64,000 bases of DNA, taken from NCBI GenBank assembly GCA_030849075.1, contig JASAOO010003447.1, positions 1-64,000 on the forward strand, in the 5' to 3' direction. Shown in pieces: positions 28,422 to 39,100 of this stretch (positions are counted from its first letter, which is position 1; each line of letters opens with the position of its first letter). The notes beneath the pieces are model-generated. The model was not told the origin of the DNA, ran no database searches, and saw only the letters and a program-made list of their open reading frames with translations. The stretch is from Zelonia costaricensis (taxonomy: Eukaryota > Euglenozoa > Kinetoplastea > Trypanosomatida > Trypanosomatidae). A program made the position numbers and the translations under genes.

Positions 28422-31400
28422 CTACGCGTGCGTCCCCACGGCATCCATCTCCTGCGGTTCGTCAACGCTCACAACCACCGCATATGTGCTGCGCCGCAGC
28501 TCCCACGGCTTGCACTGCGGCAGCAACACATGCAGCGCTCCACCCGCCGCGCCCACACCAAGGGCAATGCCAAGGACAAGCAGCGCGACCCACCACGGCA
28601 CGTGGTGCGACGGCGGAGTGCGGAGGCGCACGTGCTCGACGAGTCGGCGGCCCGTGGCGGCCGAGACGGGCTGGACGTTGCGGCAGTGCATCGGGACCGG
28701 CTTGCCGGCAATGGTGGAGCCGGCGGATGGGGCTGCCGTACTCACGACGACGGCGGCCGTTTTGCTGCCGCCCTCGCCGCTGGCACACGCGTCCAGCTCG
28801 CGGCGCAGCGTCACCGACTGCGCCAGCACGACGGCGTCCAAGACGGTCTCGTTCGCCACCGCCAGCCCCGGCGCGGCCTTCCAAAACAGTGACAGCACCA
28901 CTCGCGTCGCCCACCGCGATGACGTGTCCAGCGGGGACGCCGCAACGGCGTGCAGCGGCACCTTCAGCTCAATCTCAGGCGTGTCGGAGCAGTAGTAGAG
29001 CTCCCGCACCGTGACCGGGGTGAAGACGAAGGAGGCGAAGGAGAGCGGCATGGCGGCGTCTGTGGTGGCGTTCACGGTGGCGCCGGCGGCGGGGGTGCCG
29101 GCCGACGTCCCGGCACCCGACGCTCGCACGGTGGGCGGCGCCTTCGTTGCAGCCGTCACGCCGAGGGTGAGGGCGAGGGGGCCGACGTAGCGGTCCAGCC
29201 ACGCCCGGTCCACGAGCAGCCGCAGCGTCAGCCTCATCTCTGCCAGCACGCGTTGGGGACCACCCTGCGCGCACGGCTGCTCGTTCGAGAACGTCGCGGC
29301 GGTCGGCAGCGTCAGCTGGGCGATCTGCAGCTCCGTAAAGCCGTGCACAACGAGCGGCGCACGCGCCAGTCCCAGCACCGGCACCGTCAGCTCCGACGCC
29401 AGCGCCGTTGACGCGGACCAGTTCAGCCACGCCGCTGGCGCTGCGTCGGCCAGTGACACAGGGAGGCGAGTCTCGGCCACGGTGAGGGTGGATCGGGGGA
29501 GCATCCAGGACAGCAAGCCCTCGTCCCAAATCTCGCGGGACGGCGTGGACAGCACCGCCAGAGAAGTCTGCAGCGCCGACGCGGCCGCGGCGTTCTCGCT
29601 GCAGTGCCACCCCACGTAGGGCGGCGTGCACAGGCACTGCTCCGTCGGCAGCCCGATGCCGTCGCCGCACTTCCAGTGTCCGGGCTGCCCGGTGCGGTTC
29701 GCCTGCAGGCAGCGCCCGCTGCAGGCGGTGAAGCGGTAGAAGAGCAGGAAGCCGGGCGCGACGCCGTCCCAGTCCGACGTGAACTCGAGGTCCATGCGGT
29801 TGGCCGTCGACATGAGCACCGGTGCCGTTGCGTTCATCTTCCCGTTGTAGCTTTGCATCAGGTGACGGGTTTGGTTGCTCGCGTTGTCGTCCCCCACTGC
29901 CGTGACGACGTCGTAGATGTTGATGGCGTCGTACTCCTCGATGTCGTACTCGATGAACTCGAGCTGCACCTGCTGCCCGGGCTGTGCCTGCAGCGTCCAC
30001 CTGCACGTGATGCTGTACGGGTAGCTCTCGTAGCCGTTGACCTGGATGTAGCCGCCAGTCTCATTATCCACCACAACTGGGGTGCCCGTCGTGTCGCACC
30101 AGTAGCTGCGCTGATCGCACGCGTCGCCGGCGTGGTTCTCGCAGCAGTACTCGCACTTGTCCCCCGCGAAGCAGGACGCACCCGGGCCGCTGCCCCGCTG
30201 CACGCACGTGCACAGCCCGGTGCTCTTGTCGCAGACTCCACCGTTTCGGCACTCACACGTGGAGTCGCACAGCGGCCCGTACCACCCGGCTGCGCACCTC
30301 GAGCATGCCGCGTCCGTGAAGTGGCCGCGCGGGTCGCACGTGCACTTCATGCTCGGCGCCGTGCACGTCCCGTGACCGTGGCACACGACATCGGCGTTGC
30401 ACTCCGCGCACTCCACCGAGGTATAGTTGGCGTCGCACGCACACAGCAGCGTCTTCGGGTCGCAGGAGCCGTGTCGGCTGCAGTTGAGGGGGCACGACGC
30501 CGCGGCCGGGGTGCTCGGGACTGTCGTCGTCGTGGTGCTGCCCCACTCGCCAATGAGCTCGGCGCAGTCGGAGACGGCAGCCAGGCCCGGGGCGCTCACA
30601 CTGAGTGCGTAGGCCTGACCCGCCGGGTTGCGCACCTCGGCGCCCCACACGAGCACGCGAAAGCCCGCAGCCCACTCCACCGCGGCCTCCGAGGCACCGC
30701 CTGCGGGAATGGGCACCCGCACCTGCTCCACCGTGTTGCTGCGGTCCGGCTTCCCGTTGCTTGTGCTGTAGTGGACCGCACCGCGCCGCGTCACTAACAT
30801 TAGGTCCAGGTCGTGCACTTGGCTCCGCCGCGAGCCCTCTAGCGCCGTCGCCGGGTCGCTCCACGCCAGCGTCACCACCACCGTGCTGGCTCGGTCCACT
30901 TGGCAGCTCTCAACGCCACCGCCGCCGCCGGCCCCGTTGCTGTTGTTGCCCGCGGAAGACGCCGCAACATCTGACGCCCTGACGCCGCCCGCCGCTGGCG
31001 CACTCCAGCGGAAGCAGTGCTGCCGGACTTCGCCGTCTCGCACCACGTCGTCGTCCAGGAACCAGTGCTGCAGCGTCGCCAGCCCCGCTGCACCCACGCT
31101 GTGACCCTCGTGGGGGAGGAGGGAGGAGAGGTCGAGCCGACCGAAGCCAGCGATGTCGTTCGCGCCGCCGCGGATCGGCATCGCGCTGTGCACGAGCGCC
31201 GCGCGGAGCAGGGCGGCGGACGGGCTGCGCAGGTGCCAGTGCTCGCGAAGGTACTGCCGCACGAGCGCCGCCGCCCCGGCTGCCGCGGCGGTCGCCATCG
31301 AGGTACCGTACAACTGCAGCGTCGCACACTGCGGCTCGGTGGTGGACTTGCCCGAGGTGATGCGGGTGCCGTGTCCGCCGCCGGGTGCGATGAGGTCCGG

Positions 31401-33710
31401 CTTGCGCCGCCCGTCGTAGGTCGGGCCGTGAGCGGAGAACTCTGACACGACGTCCTGCATCGTGGCCGCGACAGAGTTGGGGTGGGCGCCGACGGTGAGC
31501 ACGTTCTTCGCGCGACCGGGTGCGTAGAGGCCGCTGCGCGGGGAGTTACCGCTAGCGATCAGGATGAGCATGTCGCGCCGCTCGGCGACGAAGCGGTCGA
31601 CCATCCGCTCAATCGCGAGGTACGAGTTGACGTTCGTCTCGAGCCCCCACGAGTTGGACGAAACCCGGGCCCCAACGTCGTAGGACACCTGGAAGATGTC
31701 GACGGGGTTCAGTGGCAGCAGCAGCGTCTTCAGGTGGCTCGGGGCGAGGTCGCGCACAAACAGCTTCGCCGCAGGCGCGACGCCGTTGTACTGCGCCATG
31801 TCCGCCGCGGGCGCCAACGCGCAGCCGACGGCGGTGGTCGCGACGTGGGTGCCGTGCCCATCCACGCGGTCCGTCGCGTCCACCGGGACGCCGTTCTGCT
31901 CGAAGGCCTGGTACGACAGAATCTTGCGGTGGCGCGGGTTCACGCTGGGGTAGAGCGCAACGGACTCCGCCGGGTCGTGGAAGAAGCAGCTGCCCGTGTC
32001 GACGCCGCTGTCGGACACCGCCACAATCTCGCCCGTTCCATTCCAGCCGCGGCTCCAGAAGGGGTGCGGGACGGCGGCGGATGGCAGTGTGGTGTTGAGC
32101 GCGTAGCTGCTGCAGTGCCCGTACTGGATCACACTCGCCGCAATGTGGTTCAGCGACTCCACGCGCCGCGTCGTCTCCTCGACCCACCGCACCGCCGGGT
32201 GCGCCGCCGCGCTGAGGAGGGCCGCGCTCGCGCACTGGCGCACGGCATCTGCTGAGTGCGGCGACGTCGACCCCGGCGCTGCTGCTGCTGCCGCCTCGAC
32301 AAGCCGCACAGAAACGGCATCGGCGGCCTCCTCTGCATGCAGCAGCTCCAGCCGGCAGGGCTGCGCTGCGGCACGGGACTGCGGTGCGGGTTGCACAAAG
32401 CGCTGCAGTCGAGGGGCGGTTTCCAGGGCGTCGCGCACGGTCGCCGCCATGCCGTGCGCCGTCCACAATGTCACCTCGAGCGGCAGCAGCTGCAGCGACG
32501 CAGCTTCGCCCGTTGCCGCAGGAGCCGCAGGACCCGCAAGCGCGTGCAGCACCCTCTCCGACACCTTGAGCTGCGCCCCTTCGCGGGACTGGAAAGCGTC
32601 CCAGAGGCGCCACGCACCGCCGTCGCCGTCGGCGGCCAGAGCCTGCAGCAGCGGCTCTGTCGACCCCTCTGGGAGGAAGACGAGAATGTGTGTTGCGTCG
32701 ATGTGGTGCACCTCCAGCGCCGGCGCCTTGGCAGCCGCTGACGCGGCCGCCTCCGCCTCAGCGACAGGCGTGGCCGCGCGCGACGGGCGCGCTCGTAGCG
32801 AGGCAGGCGATTGGGGAGCCGCAGTGGGGCCGGGCTGCGGGTCTGCGGCGAACGCCGCAGTCGTGGATGCCACACGTCGCAGCGCCACTTCGGGAAAAAC
32901 GCGCTGCGGCGAGAGTGGGGTGACGGCAGCCGCGGCGAGCGGACCTTCTGCGGCTGCTGCTTCCAAATCGCCGGTCGCGAGGAGCACCACGGGCGCGGTC
33001 ACACAGCGTCCGCGGTGAGGCTCTGGACTTGCGTCGCACTGCCTCGCGTCCTGCAGCCCGGCGTGCAGCGTCGACGCCGGCTGCGTGCGCGGACGCGCCG
33101 GCGCGCTGGCAGGGGTGCGGGAGAGCACCACGTAGCGGCCGGATAGGGCAGCGGCCAGCCGCGCGGCCGAGGATGCCCCCGATGCCGGCGCTGAGGACGA
33201 AGGCTGGGAGCTGGGTGGGGCATCGGCGAGTCCCTGAGGTGACACCACGTTGTGGCGTCGCTGCGACTGTACAGGGTCACTTGACTGCGGCGCCACTCGT
33301 CTGCCTCCGCCGTGTCGCGCCTCGTCCTCCGCTTGTGTGCCGCCACTCCCCAGGACAATCGCGTCCTGCGTTGCTTCCACGGAGTGCAGGTACGACTGCA
33401 GCGGCGATAAGCGCGACGACGACGGCGCTCGCGCTGATGCGGTGTCGGCCTCGCGAAAGGCGGCCGCGACGAGAACGGACGGCAGCGCCGCCCAACGTTG
33501 GCGGCTCCATCGCGCGCGGCCGCGCTGTAGACCTGCCGCCGCCGCTACTGCTGCTGCTTGCCGTGTTGCCGCTCCCGTCCTCTCAGGCGCGACGAGAAGC
33601 GCGGCGTCAGTGCAGGGGGCGTACACGCATTCGGTTGGCCACTCGGAACGGAGCATCAACACTGCAAACAAAAGCAGCAGCACGCCGCGATACAGTGGTG
33701 ACGCGCGCAT
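28422..33710 (-). CDS. Subtilisin-like serine peptidase, membrane anchored
   Basis: This encodes 1,762 residues of a family S8 protease matching the large Leishmania subtilisin (SUB), a processing protease. A signal peptide covers residues 1-22. A long, Ala-rich pro-region precedes the catalytic domain (about 545-860). Catalytic residues are visible: Asp567 (SDSGVDTG), His619 (GHGTH), oxyanion Asn722 (ASGNS) and Ser804 (GTSMA). Downstream come a beta-rich P-like region, then Cys-rich EGF-like repeats (about 1065-1190), then a CUB-like domain (YSITCRWTL, FIEYDIEEYDAINIYD). A transmembrane helix near 1690-1715 is followed by a tail of about 40 residues. All key residues are intact, so it should be active. 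It likely matures proteins in the secretory pathway; published work on Leishmania SUB links it to processing of trypanothione-pathway enzymes. Confidence 0.95.
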   Translation of the reverse strand: MRASPLYRGVLLLLFAVLMLRSEWPTECVYAPCTDAALLVAPERTGAATRQAAAVAAAAGLQRGRARWSRQRWAALPSVLVAAAFREADTASARAPSSSRLSPLQSYLHSVEATQDAIVLGSGGTQAEDEARHGGGRRVAPQSSDPVQSQRRHNVVSPQGLADAPPSSQPSSSAPASGASSAARLAAALSGRYVVLSRTPASAPARPRTQPASTLHAGLQDARQCDASPEPHRGRCVTAPVVLLATGDLEAAAAEGPLAAAAVTPLSPQRVFPEVALRRVASTTAAFAADPQPGPTAAPQSPASLRARPSRAATPVAEAEAAASAAAKAPALEVHHIDATHILVFLPEGSTEPLLQALAADGDGGAWRLWDAFQSREGAQLKVSERVLHALAGPAAPAATGEAASLQLLPLEVTLWTAHGMAATVRDALETAPRLQRFVQPAPQSRAAAQPCRLELLHAEEAADAVSVRLVEAAAAAAPGSTSPHSADAVRQCASAALLSAAAHPAVRWVEETTRRVESLNHIAASVIQYGHCSSYALNTTLPSAAVPHPFWSRGWNGTGEIVAVSDSGVDTGSCFFHDPAESVALYPSVNPRHRKILSYQAFEQNGVPVDATDRVDGHGTHVATTAVGCALAPAADMAQYNGVAPAAKLFVRDLAPSHLKTLLLPLNPVDIFQVSYDVGARVSSNSWGLETNVNSYLAIERMVDRFVAERRDMLILIASGNSPRSGLYAPGRAKNVLTVGAHPNSVAATMQDVVSEFSAHGPTYDGRRKPDLIAPGGGHGTRITSGKSTTEPQCATLQLYGTSMATAAAAGAAALVRQYLREHWHLRSPSAALLRAALVHSAMPIRGGANDIAGFGRLDLSSLLPHEGHSVGAAGLATLQHWFLDDDVVRDGEVRQHCFRWSAPAAGGVRASDVAASSAGNNSNGAGGGGGVESCQVDRASTVVVTLAWSDPATALEGSRRSQVHDLDLMLVTRRGAVHYSTSNGKPDRSNTVEQVRVPIPAGGASEAAVEWAAGFRVLVWGAEVRNPAGQAYALSVSAPGLAAVSDCAELIGEWGSTTTTTVPSTPAAASCPLNCSRHGSCDPKTLLCACDANYTSVECAECNADVVCHGHGTCTAPSMKCTCDPRGHFTDAACSRCAAGWYGPLCDSTCECRNGGVCDKSTGLCTCVQRGSGPGASCFAGDKCEYCCENHAGDACDQRSYWCDTTGTPVVVDNETGGYIQVNGYESYPYSITCRWTLQAQPGQQVQLEFIEYDIEEYDAINIYDVVTAVGDDNASNQTRHLMQSYNGKMNATAPVLMSTANRMDLEFTSDWDGVAPGFLLFYRFTACSGRCLQANRTGQPGHWKCGDGIGLPTEQCLCTPPYVGWHCSENAAAASALQTSLAVLSTPSREIWDEGLLSWMLPRSTLTVAETRLPVSLADAAPAAWLNWSASTALASELTVPVLGLARAPLVVHGFTELQIAQLTLPTAATFSNEQPCAQGGPQRVLAEMRLTLRLLVDRAWLDRYVGPLALTLGVTAATKAPPTVRASGAGTSAGTPAAGATVNATTDAAMPLSFASFVFTPVTVRELYYCSDTPEIELKVPLHAVAASPLDTSSRWATRVVLSLFWKAAPGLAVANETVLDAVVLAQSVTLRRELDACASGEGGSKTAAVVVSTAAPSAGSTIAGKPVPMHCRNVQPVSAATGRRLVEHVRLRTPPSHHVPWWVALLVLGIALGVGAAGGALHVLLPQCKPWELRRSTYAVVVSVDEPQEMDAVGTHA

Positions 33711-35641
33711 GGCTGGATTGCCTCCACGCTCGGCACGTCAGTTGGCGTCTCTGCGTGTGCCGGTGTGGACGTGTGTGCGGGAGCAGAAGAAACCGCGCAC
33801 GACACAGCACAGTGCCAGAGGAAGAAAGGGACAAAGAAGAAGAGAGAGGGAGAGAGCAGAGGAGCGAGCTGTTGTTTGGTGGTGGTGGGGGGACGGTGGC
33901 AACGAAGAAAGAAGGAAACACCTTGTCGGTTGCCAATGGGAACGTAGTACGTGTGTTCGTGTGTTTGTGTGTCAGGAGTAGGGGGGTCTGGGCAGGAGTG
34001 GACCAAGGAGGAAGAGCGAGAGCGAGAGAAACAGAAGAGGGGAACAAAGGGAAAAGAGGCGGGCGTGCACACGGCGAAGTGCCGAGAGATCGCCAGAAGC
34101 CCCCCACCGATCTCGTGCAGCGGCAGCCGTACAAGAAGAAAAAAGAGGGCCCTGCTTTACTGCAACTGCATCAACGCGCACAAATACCAGTTCTTGTTCT
34201 TTGACGTGGGCGCTCCTCTCTCTCTCCGGCAGCCGACGAAGGAGCTACGCCGGCGGCCAAGTCGGCGCACGGCTGGGTTTCAGGTGGAAAGAGATGAAGG
34301 CGAGTACTACCGTGACAAGCCGCCAAGTCAAGACAGCAAGGGGGCTTTTGCCGTTCAGAAAAGGGAAAGTCAACGAGAGAGGGGGGAGGGCGAGGGAGAG
34401 TGGAAGCGAGTGGAGACGGGCTGAGCAGGTTGGACATGCGACCCTGCACACGGAGGCGGTGGCGCCTTCGTATGCGGTGCCTCCTTCCCCCCACCTCCTC
34501 GCCTCCTTCCATCGGCGCGCAAGTGGCAACCGCCGGCATTGGTGGCAGCGCGTCTCCGGCTCGGCCTGCGCCGAGCAGAAACGAGGACTGCGGCCAATCT
34601 CTCATCGATGCGGATTCATCTTGACTACCGTGTTCGCACTTGTTTCCATTTTCAATTCTTGGCACGTCAGTACGTCTAGAGCTGCTTTGCGTTGTTGTTT
34701 TTTTTTTTTTGAATCGAGTGCGTGCATCGCGTCTGTGTCCTTGTCTCACCTCTGCCCTCCCCCTCCTCATTGTTGCTCCCCTCGCAAAACACTTTGATCT
34801 AACCGAGGCCGCGCACGCGTTTCGGGCATGGAGGGGGGGGGGACGTGGACGAGGCGCACGCAAAGACCGACAGAGATGCTCAGCCTGGGTGAACTCGTAA
34901 AGACAGCGAGAAGAAACCCTAAAGGAGAAGACAAGGCACCAGGAGCGCATCCACCGCTGCGGTCGAAAACGTTGAGAGTGCGGGAAAAACGTTAGCGGGA
35001 AAGAAAAAAAAAAGCGCGTGTACGTGTACGCGAGAGAAAGCAGAAGACACACATCAACACAAAGGGACGAGGAACAACACGGCCATGCGACTTCAACGGA
35101 GACGGAGAAGCGTGGGCCAGCCAACAATGCTGTAACGTGAAGAACAGGAGAGCGACAAAGTGAAAAAAAAAAAACAGAAAAGGGAAAAGGCGTACAGCGC
35201 TGGCTGTATTGGGGGGGAGGGGGGAAGAGGGGTGTCCGCACGTGCAGTGCAGCGCCCTTCTTTCGAGCACACTCGCCAGATGTTGCCACCTTTGCGTCGG
35301 AAAAGGAAGGAGGCACTGCTGGACGCTGGAGAAGAAAAACAAAACAAAGGAAGCGAATCAAAGCGAATAGAGGGCCGCTTCATTCAGAACAGAGAACAAG
35401 AGGGGAGGGGGGCATGCCGACCGGTGGAAGTTGGGGAAGGGACGACGACGACGGCACTGAAACGTTCAAGACACACCTATACACACACATGCAGAAAGAA
35501 AAACAAAAAAAGAAAAGTCTGTCGACACTGCCGCCCCACTGCAACAGTAGTCGCTCGCTCCAAAAGGCGGCGACGCGGTGTCTGCTGGCGACACCGCGCA
35601 CCCGGCCATGGCCACGGCGCATTGCGCCTCGCAAATTCCAC
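33711..35641. other. Intergenic spacer upstream of subtilisin gene
   Basis: No supported gene. A 396-codon open frame on the minus strand (34171-35361) is a chance frame of mixed low-complexity sequence. The region has strong purine tracts (33818-33866, a probable pyrimidine tract for the subtilisin mRNA with AG candidates at 33752-33749) and A/T-rich homopolymers near 34698-34711. Confidence 0.55.
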
Positions 35642-36179
35642 AAGAAGCCCGAGTAGAAGCAGGCGACGATGGCGGTGCCGAGGCCAGAGAACGTCTTCAT
35701 GAGCGCCACGACGGGGCCGCGGTACGTCGGGAAGTGCGACAGCACCGTGACGCAGCACGCAAGATCAAAGAGAATGCAGCCGCTCCCCATCAGCGCGTTG
35801 AAGACGCACAGGCGGACGACGCTGCCCTCGACCTTGCCCATGAAGCAGAGCGCCAGCAGCAGCGTGCCCAGCGGGACCTGCACGGTTGCGATGGCGGCGA
35901 TGATGGTGGGTCCGAAGTAGTCGTACAGGAAGGCGTAGGGCAGCATCGAGCACTGGAAGACGATTCCGACCGTCACGATGGAGCTCATGTCACGCTGGGA
36001 GAGGTTGTAGCGGGCCTGCATCGTGGTGGCGATGAGGTTCCAGATGTACGTGAAGGAACACACGATGCAGCCGAACGTGCCAAGCCCGAGAATGGCGAAG
36101 CGCTTGTACTCGTTGATCGGCTTCTGGGGCCCGGTGGTCAGCCACGCACACTCACCGCCACCTGCTCGTGCGTCTCCAT
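35642..36179 (-). pseudogene. Truncated, frameshifted 5' copy of the MFS transporter gene
   Basis: This 538-base block repeats the first 177 codons of the intact transporter gene at 40268-42388. From about 36120 down to 35642 I see no difference from 41856-42334; the offset is a constant 6,214 bases. Near the start the two differ: between the ATG and the shared NEYKRF codons this copy has 65 bases where the intact gene has 60, a 5-base frame-breaking difference, so the ATG at 36179 runs into a stop after 13 codons. Left of 35642 the transporter sequence stops abruptly after ACFYSGF and unrelated sequence follows. An internal ATG at 36021 could begin a 213-residue frame ending at 35380, but only about 125 residues would be transporter. 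Likely a relic of duplication, or an assembly artefact of a tandem array. Confidence 0.85.
35642..36179 (-). repeat. Direct repeat, copy A (partner 41856-42388)
   Basis: Near-identical direct repeat of the 5' part of the MFS transporter gene. The right edge falls close to the ATG; the left edge lies at a shared AAGAAGCCCG. The lack of substitutions over about 480 bases suggests recent duplication or gene conversion. Confidence 0.85.
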
Positions 36180-39100
36180 CGTTCTCGTGTTCACCACGCA
36201 ACACGCAGTGCACACACGCGCAAAACAAGAGAAAACACCAAAGTCGAGGAAGTGCGTGGGAGACAACAAAGCGGCACGCGCAGTGATGAGTGTGACACAA
36301 GGGGGGGGAAGGAAAGGAATAGAAGACCACGTAGAGCGGACACGCATGTGTCGTGCTGTGGCAGTCGATGTGCGGAAGCCTGTACACGGTGGGCTGCAGT
36401 GAAGGTACGAGTGCTAGTCGAGTACGTGTGTAGGTGTCTCTGTGGGCGTGTGTGTGGCGCAGACACGTCTTGCAGAGTAGTGCCGTAGTATGATGTAGAT
36501 GGGTCAAGAGGGAGAGATGATGATGACGGTGATGATGATGAAGGAAGCAGCAGAGACGACAGTTGAGACGGTTTTGGCTCCACCTCTCTGTCTCCGTGTC
36601 GATGCTGGTGTGCGGTGCACCGCCAGCCGCGCACCAGTGTCACCCACTGCGAGAAGAGCACGACACAGCACTTCTCGTTCTGCTGCCGAGCGCTCACCAC
36701 GCGCGGGGGTGGGAGGGGAGGACGGCCGAGTGGTCAACTCGAGTGTACGGCGCTCATCGAGAGAGCGACGAGACACAGGAGACCCGAGCGCGCGCGCCTC
36801 TGCCTACATTTTTTTTTTTTTGGACGGGGCCGCATGCACCGCACTCGCGCGTCTGCGACCTCGTCAACTGAAACAACTTTGACACGTTTTTTTTGTTTGA
36901 CTTGCGTGATGGTCCGCTTGTACGTCGAGACGGGTACCGGGAATGGGAGAGCGGCGTAGACGAAACACCACAAAGAGAAAAGGGAAAAGAGAAGAAAAGA
37001 AAAGAAAAAAGGGGGCGTATAGAAGACACGGTGTGCAAGGTTCTCCACTGCCACTGGTGGTCCATACGGGGGGGGGGAACGGAAACATATGCGTTTCGTC
37101 GGGGCAGACACACAACAAAAAAAAGAGAAGAGGAACAAAATGGTCGAAAGCACAAGGTGCAAAGCGGGCCGCATCGGCGCATGCACCCAAGCACGTGACA
37201 GCAGATATATATGAATGTAAAGGCGCACACTGTTTTTTGCTTTTCTCGGGTGAGCCTCTCGCACGCTGCCTATTGCTGCACGTCCACAATCTGCAGCGCT
37301 TGACTAGGAGTGGGGCGAGGCAAAACAAGCGCGGGCCCTGGGAGGCTTGACGGGATGTGCTGAAGAAGAGAAGGAGTGCACAGCTGTAGACTCGCTCGTA
37401 CGAGCTCCCTTTTTCCTTATTCTCTTGGCGCTTGCTTTCGGCTGCGCTGACTCTTCCCACTGCACCCCAAGCTGCCGGAGTGCCGCCACGACACTTCAGA
37501 GACAGGAGCCCGGCTCACTGGCACAACGTGATGGCTCGCGCCACATCAGTGCCGTGCGAAGCGAAGTGGAGAGGGAGCAGGCACACCTGCGCCGGACCCA
37601 CGCTCACGCAAAACGAAAAAACAAACGCAGCAGGAAAAAAAAGACACAGCATGAACAACAGAAACGCGCTGCGGTTAGTGGCACGCGCACAGGCACGTGC
37701 GTACGCAGCGTCCTTTTCTTTCTTCTTCTTCTTCAGGTCAGGCGTGCTGTCACGCAAGTGCGCTGAGGAGGTGAGCATAAGTAGAGCATACGTGCAGATC
37801 GTGAGACCACCCATTCGCCGAGGCCCACAGCCACACACACACACTCGTACGACGATGCTGCGCGTCCACGCTGCACCCATCCTTTCCCCTTTGATGTTTT
37901 CTTCTCTCACCTCTCCTCGTGGACGCGGCGTCGCACAGCTCACCCCTTTTTGGTGTGTGCCTGCATGTGCGTGTGTGTGTGTGTGTGTGTGTGTGCACAA
38001 CACAGGTGCACATGTATGAAAGCCACGAAGAAGGGCGTTGAGATGGCGCACCGACTCCACTCGAAGAGAAGCGAGGGAGCAGGCGAACAAGAAGGAGGGA
38101 AAAAAGGTGGGGGTGCGGGACAGCGGGGCAGCGGCGAAGGAGGCCCCAACCTTAGCCGAGGACGCATAGCACCAGAAGAACAGAAACAAATGGATGACGC
38201 CCCTGGGAAAGGCAGCGGGGGTGGGTGGGTGGCAGATTGTCGGTGAGGTCGGGCACGTGCCGCTCTCGGTTGCTGGGAGGGGAGGGGGGGTGACCAGGAC
38301 CAACCGGAGGCACTTGCGCACTCTGGACCAGACACCGATCTTGCTCGGCATCCACGCGCAGGAGAAATGAAGCGAGAAGGTGCGCCAGAGGAAGGCACCA
38401 GGTGTATCTTAACTAAGAAAAGGAACAGAAAAGGATGGGGGGCGAAGAAGGATGCAGACGAGGGGAAAGGTGGGGAGGGGGGGCTCTTCGGCTAACAGGA
38501 ACGGGTGAGGGGAAGAGGAAGTGATGAAAAGACAGGAGAAGAAGAAAAAGAAGGGGCTATGCAGTAGCCACAGCGCACACACACACACACGACCGCCTCC
38601 CCAGTGCACCGCTGCGAGAGCACCACCCTCTGCTACGCACCAGGAGAAGCAAAGAAGAGGGAAAGGGTGTCGGTGAAGAGAGGCGGCGCCGCACACACCC
38701 GCACAGGCGCGTGTGTGCCGAGGCGTGTGTGTGTGCTTGTGGAGAAAGCAGGTACATGACAGTAACAGGTTGAAGCAGCGGTGCGGCACAGAGACTTGCC
38801 AAGCAAGAAGAACGTCTGGCACGCAACACGCAAGTATCAGCACACACACAGAAAGAGAGGACGAATGAAAAGGGAAAAGAAAAAGGAAGGACGCCTCCGT
38901 ACAAGCAGCACCAGCCACCAGCTCGCGCCGAGAGAGGCACAGACACACACACACACGCAGGCATGAGAAGCCACGCTGCACGCCCATCACGTCGAGACGG
39001 CTGCACGAGTGGTACACAGAGTAAAGGGACGACACGTGCATGTAAAGGTGCGTGTGGGCGTGTCTGCGTACGGACTTGTAGGTGAGTGATGTGGCCGTGC

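Noticed and set aside
34171..35361. 396-codon minus-strand open frame upstream of the subtilisin gene
   Set aside because: Translation is a patchwork of homopolymer-derived segments (Phe/Leu/Ser runs, Lys/Thr runs, Pro runs) typical of pyrimidine-rich spacer; no domain and no plausible start context.
36160..36179. GTGAGT in the broken transporter copy as a possible cis-splice donor that would restore the frame
   Set aside because: Cis-introns are extremely rare in trypanosomatids, there is no matching acceptor with a branch-like region nearby, and the 5-base length difference explains the break.
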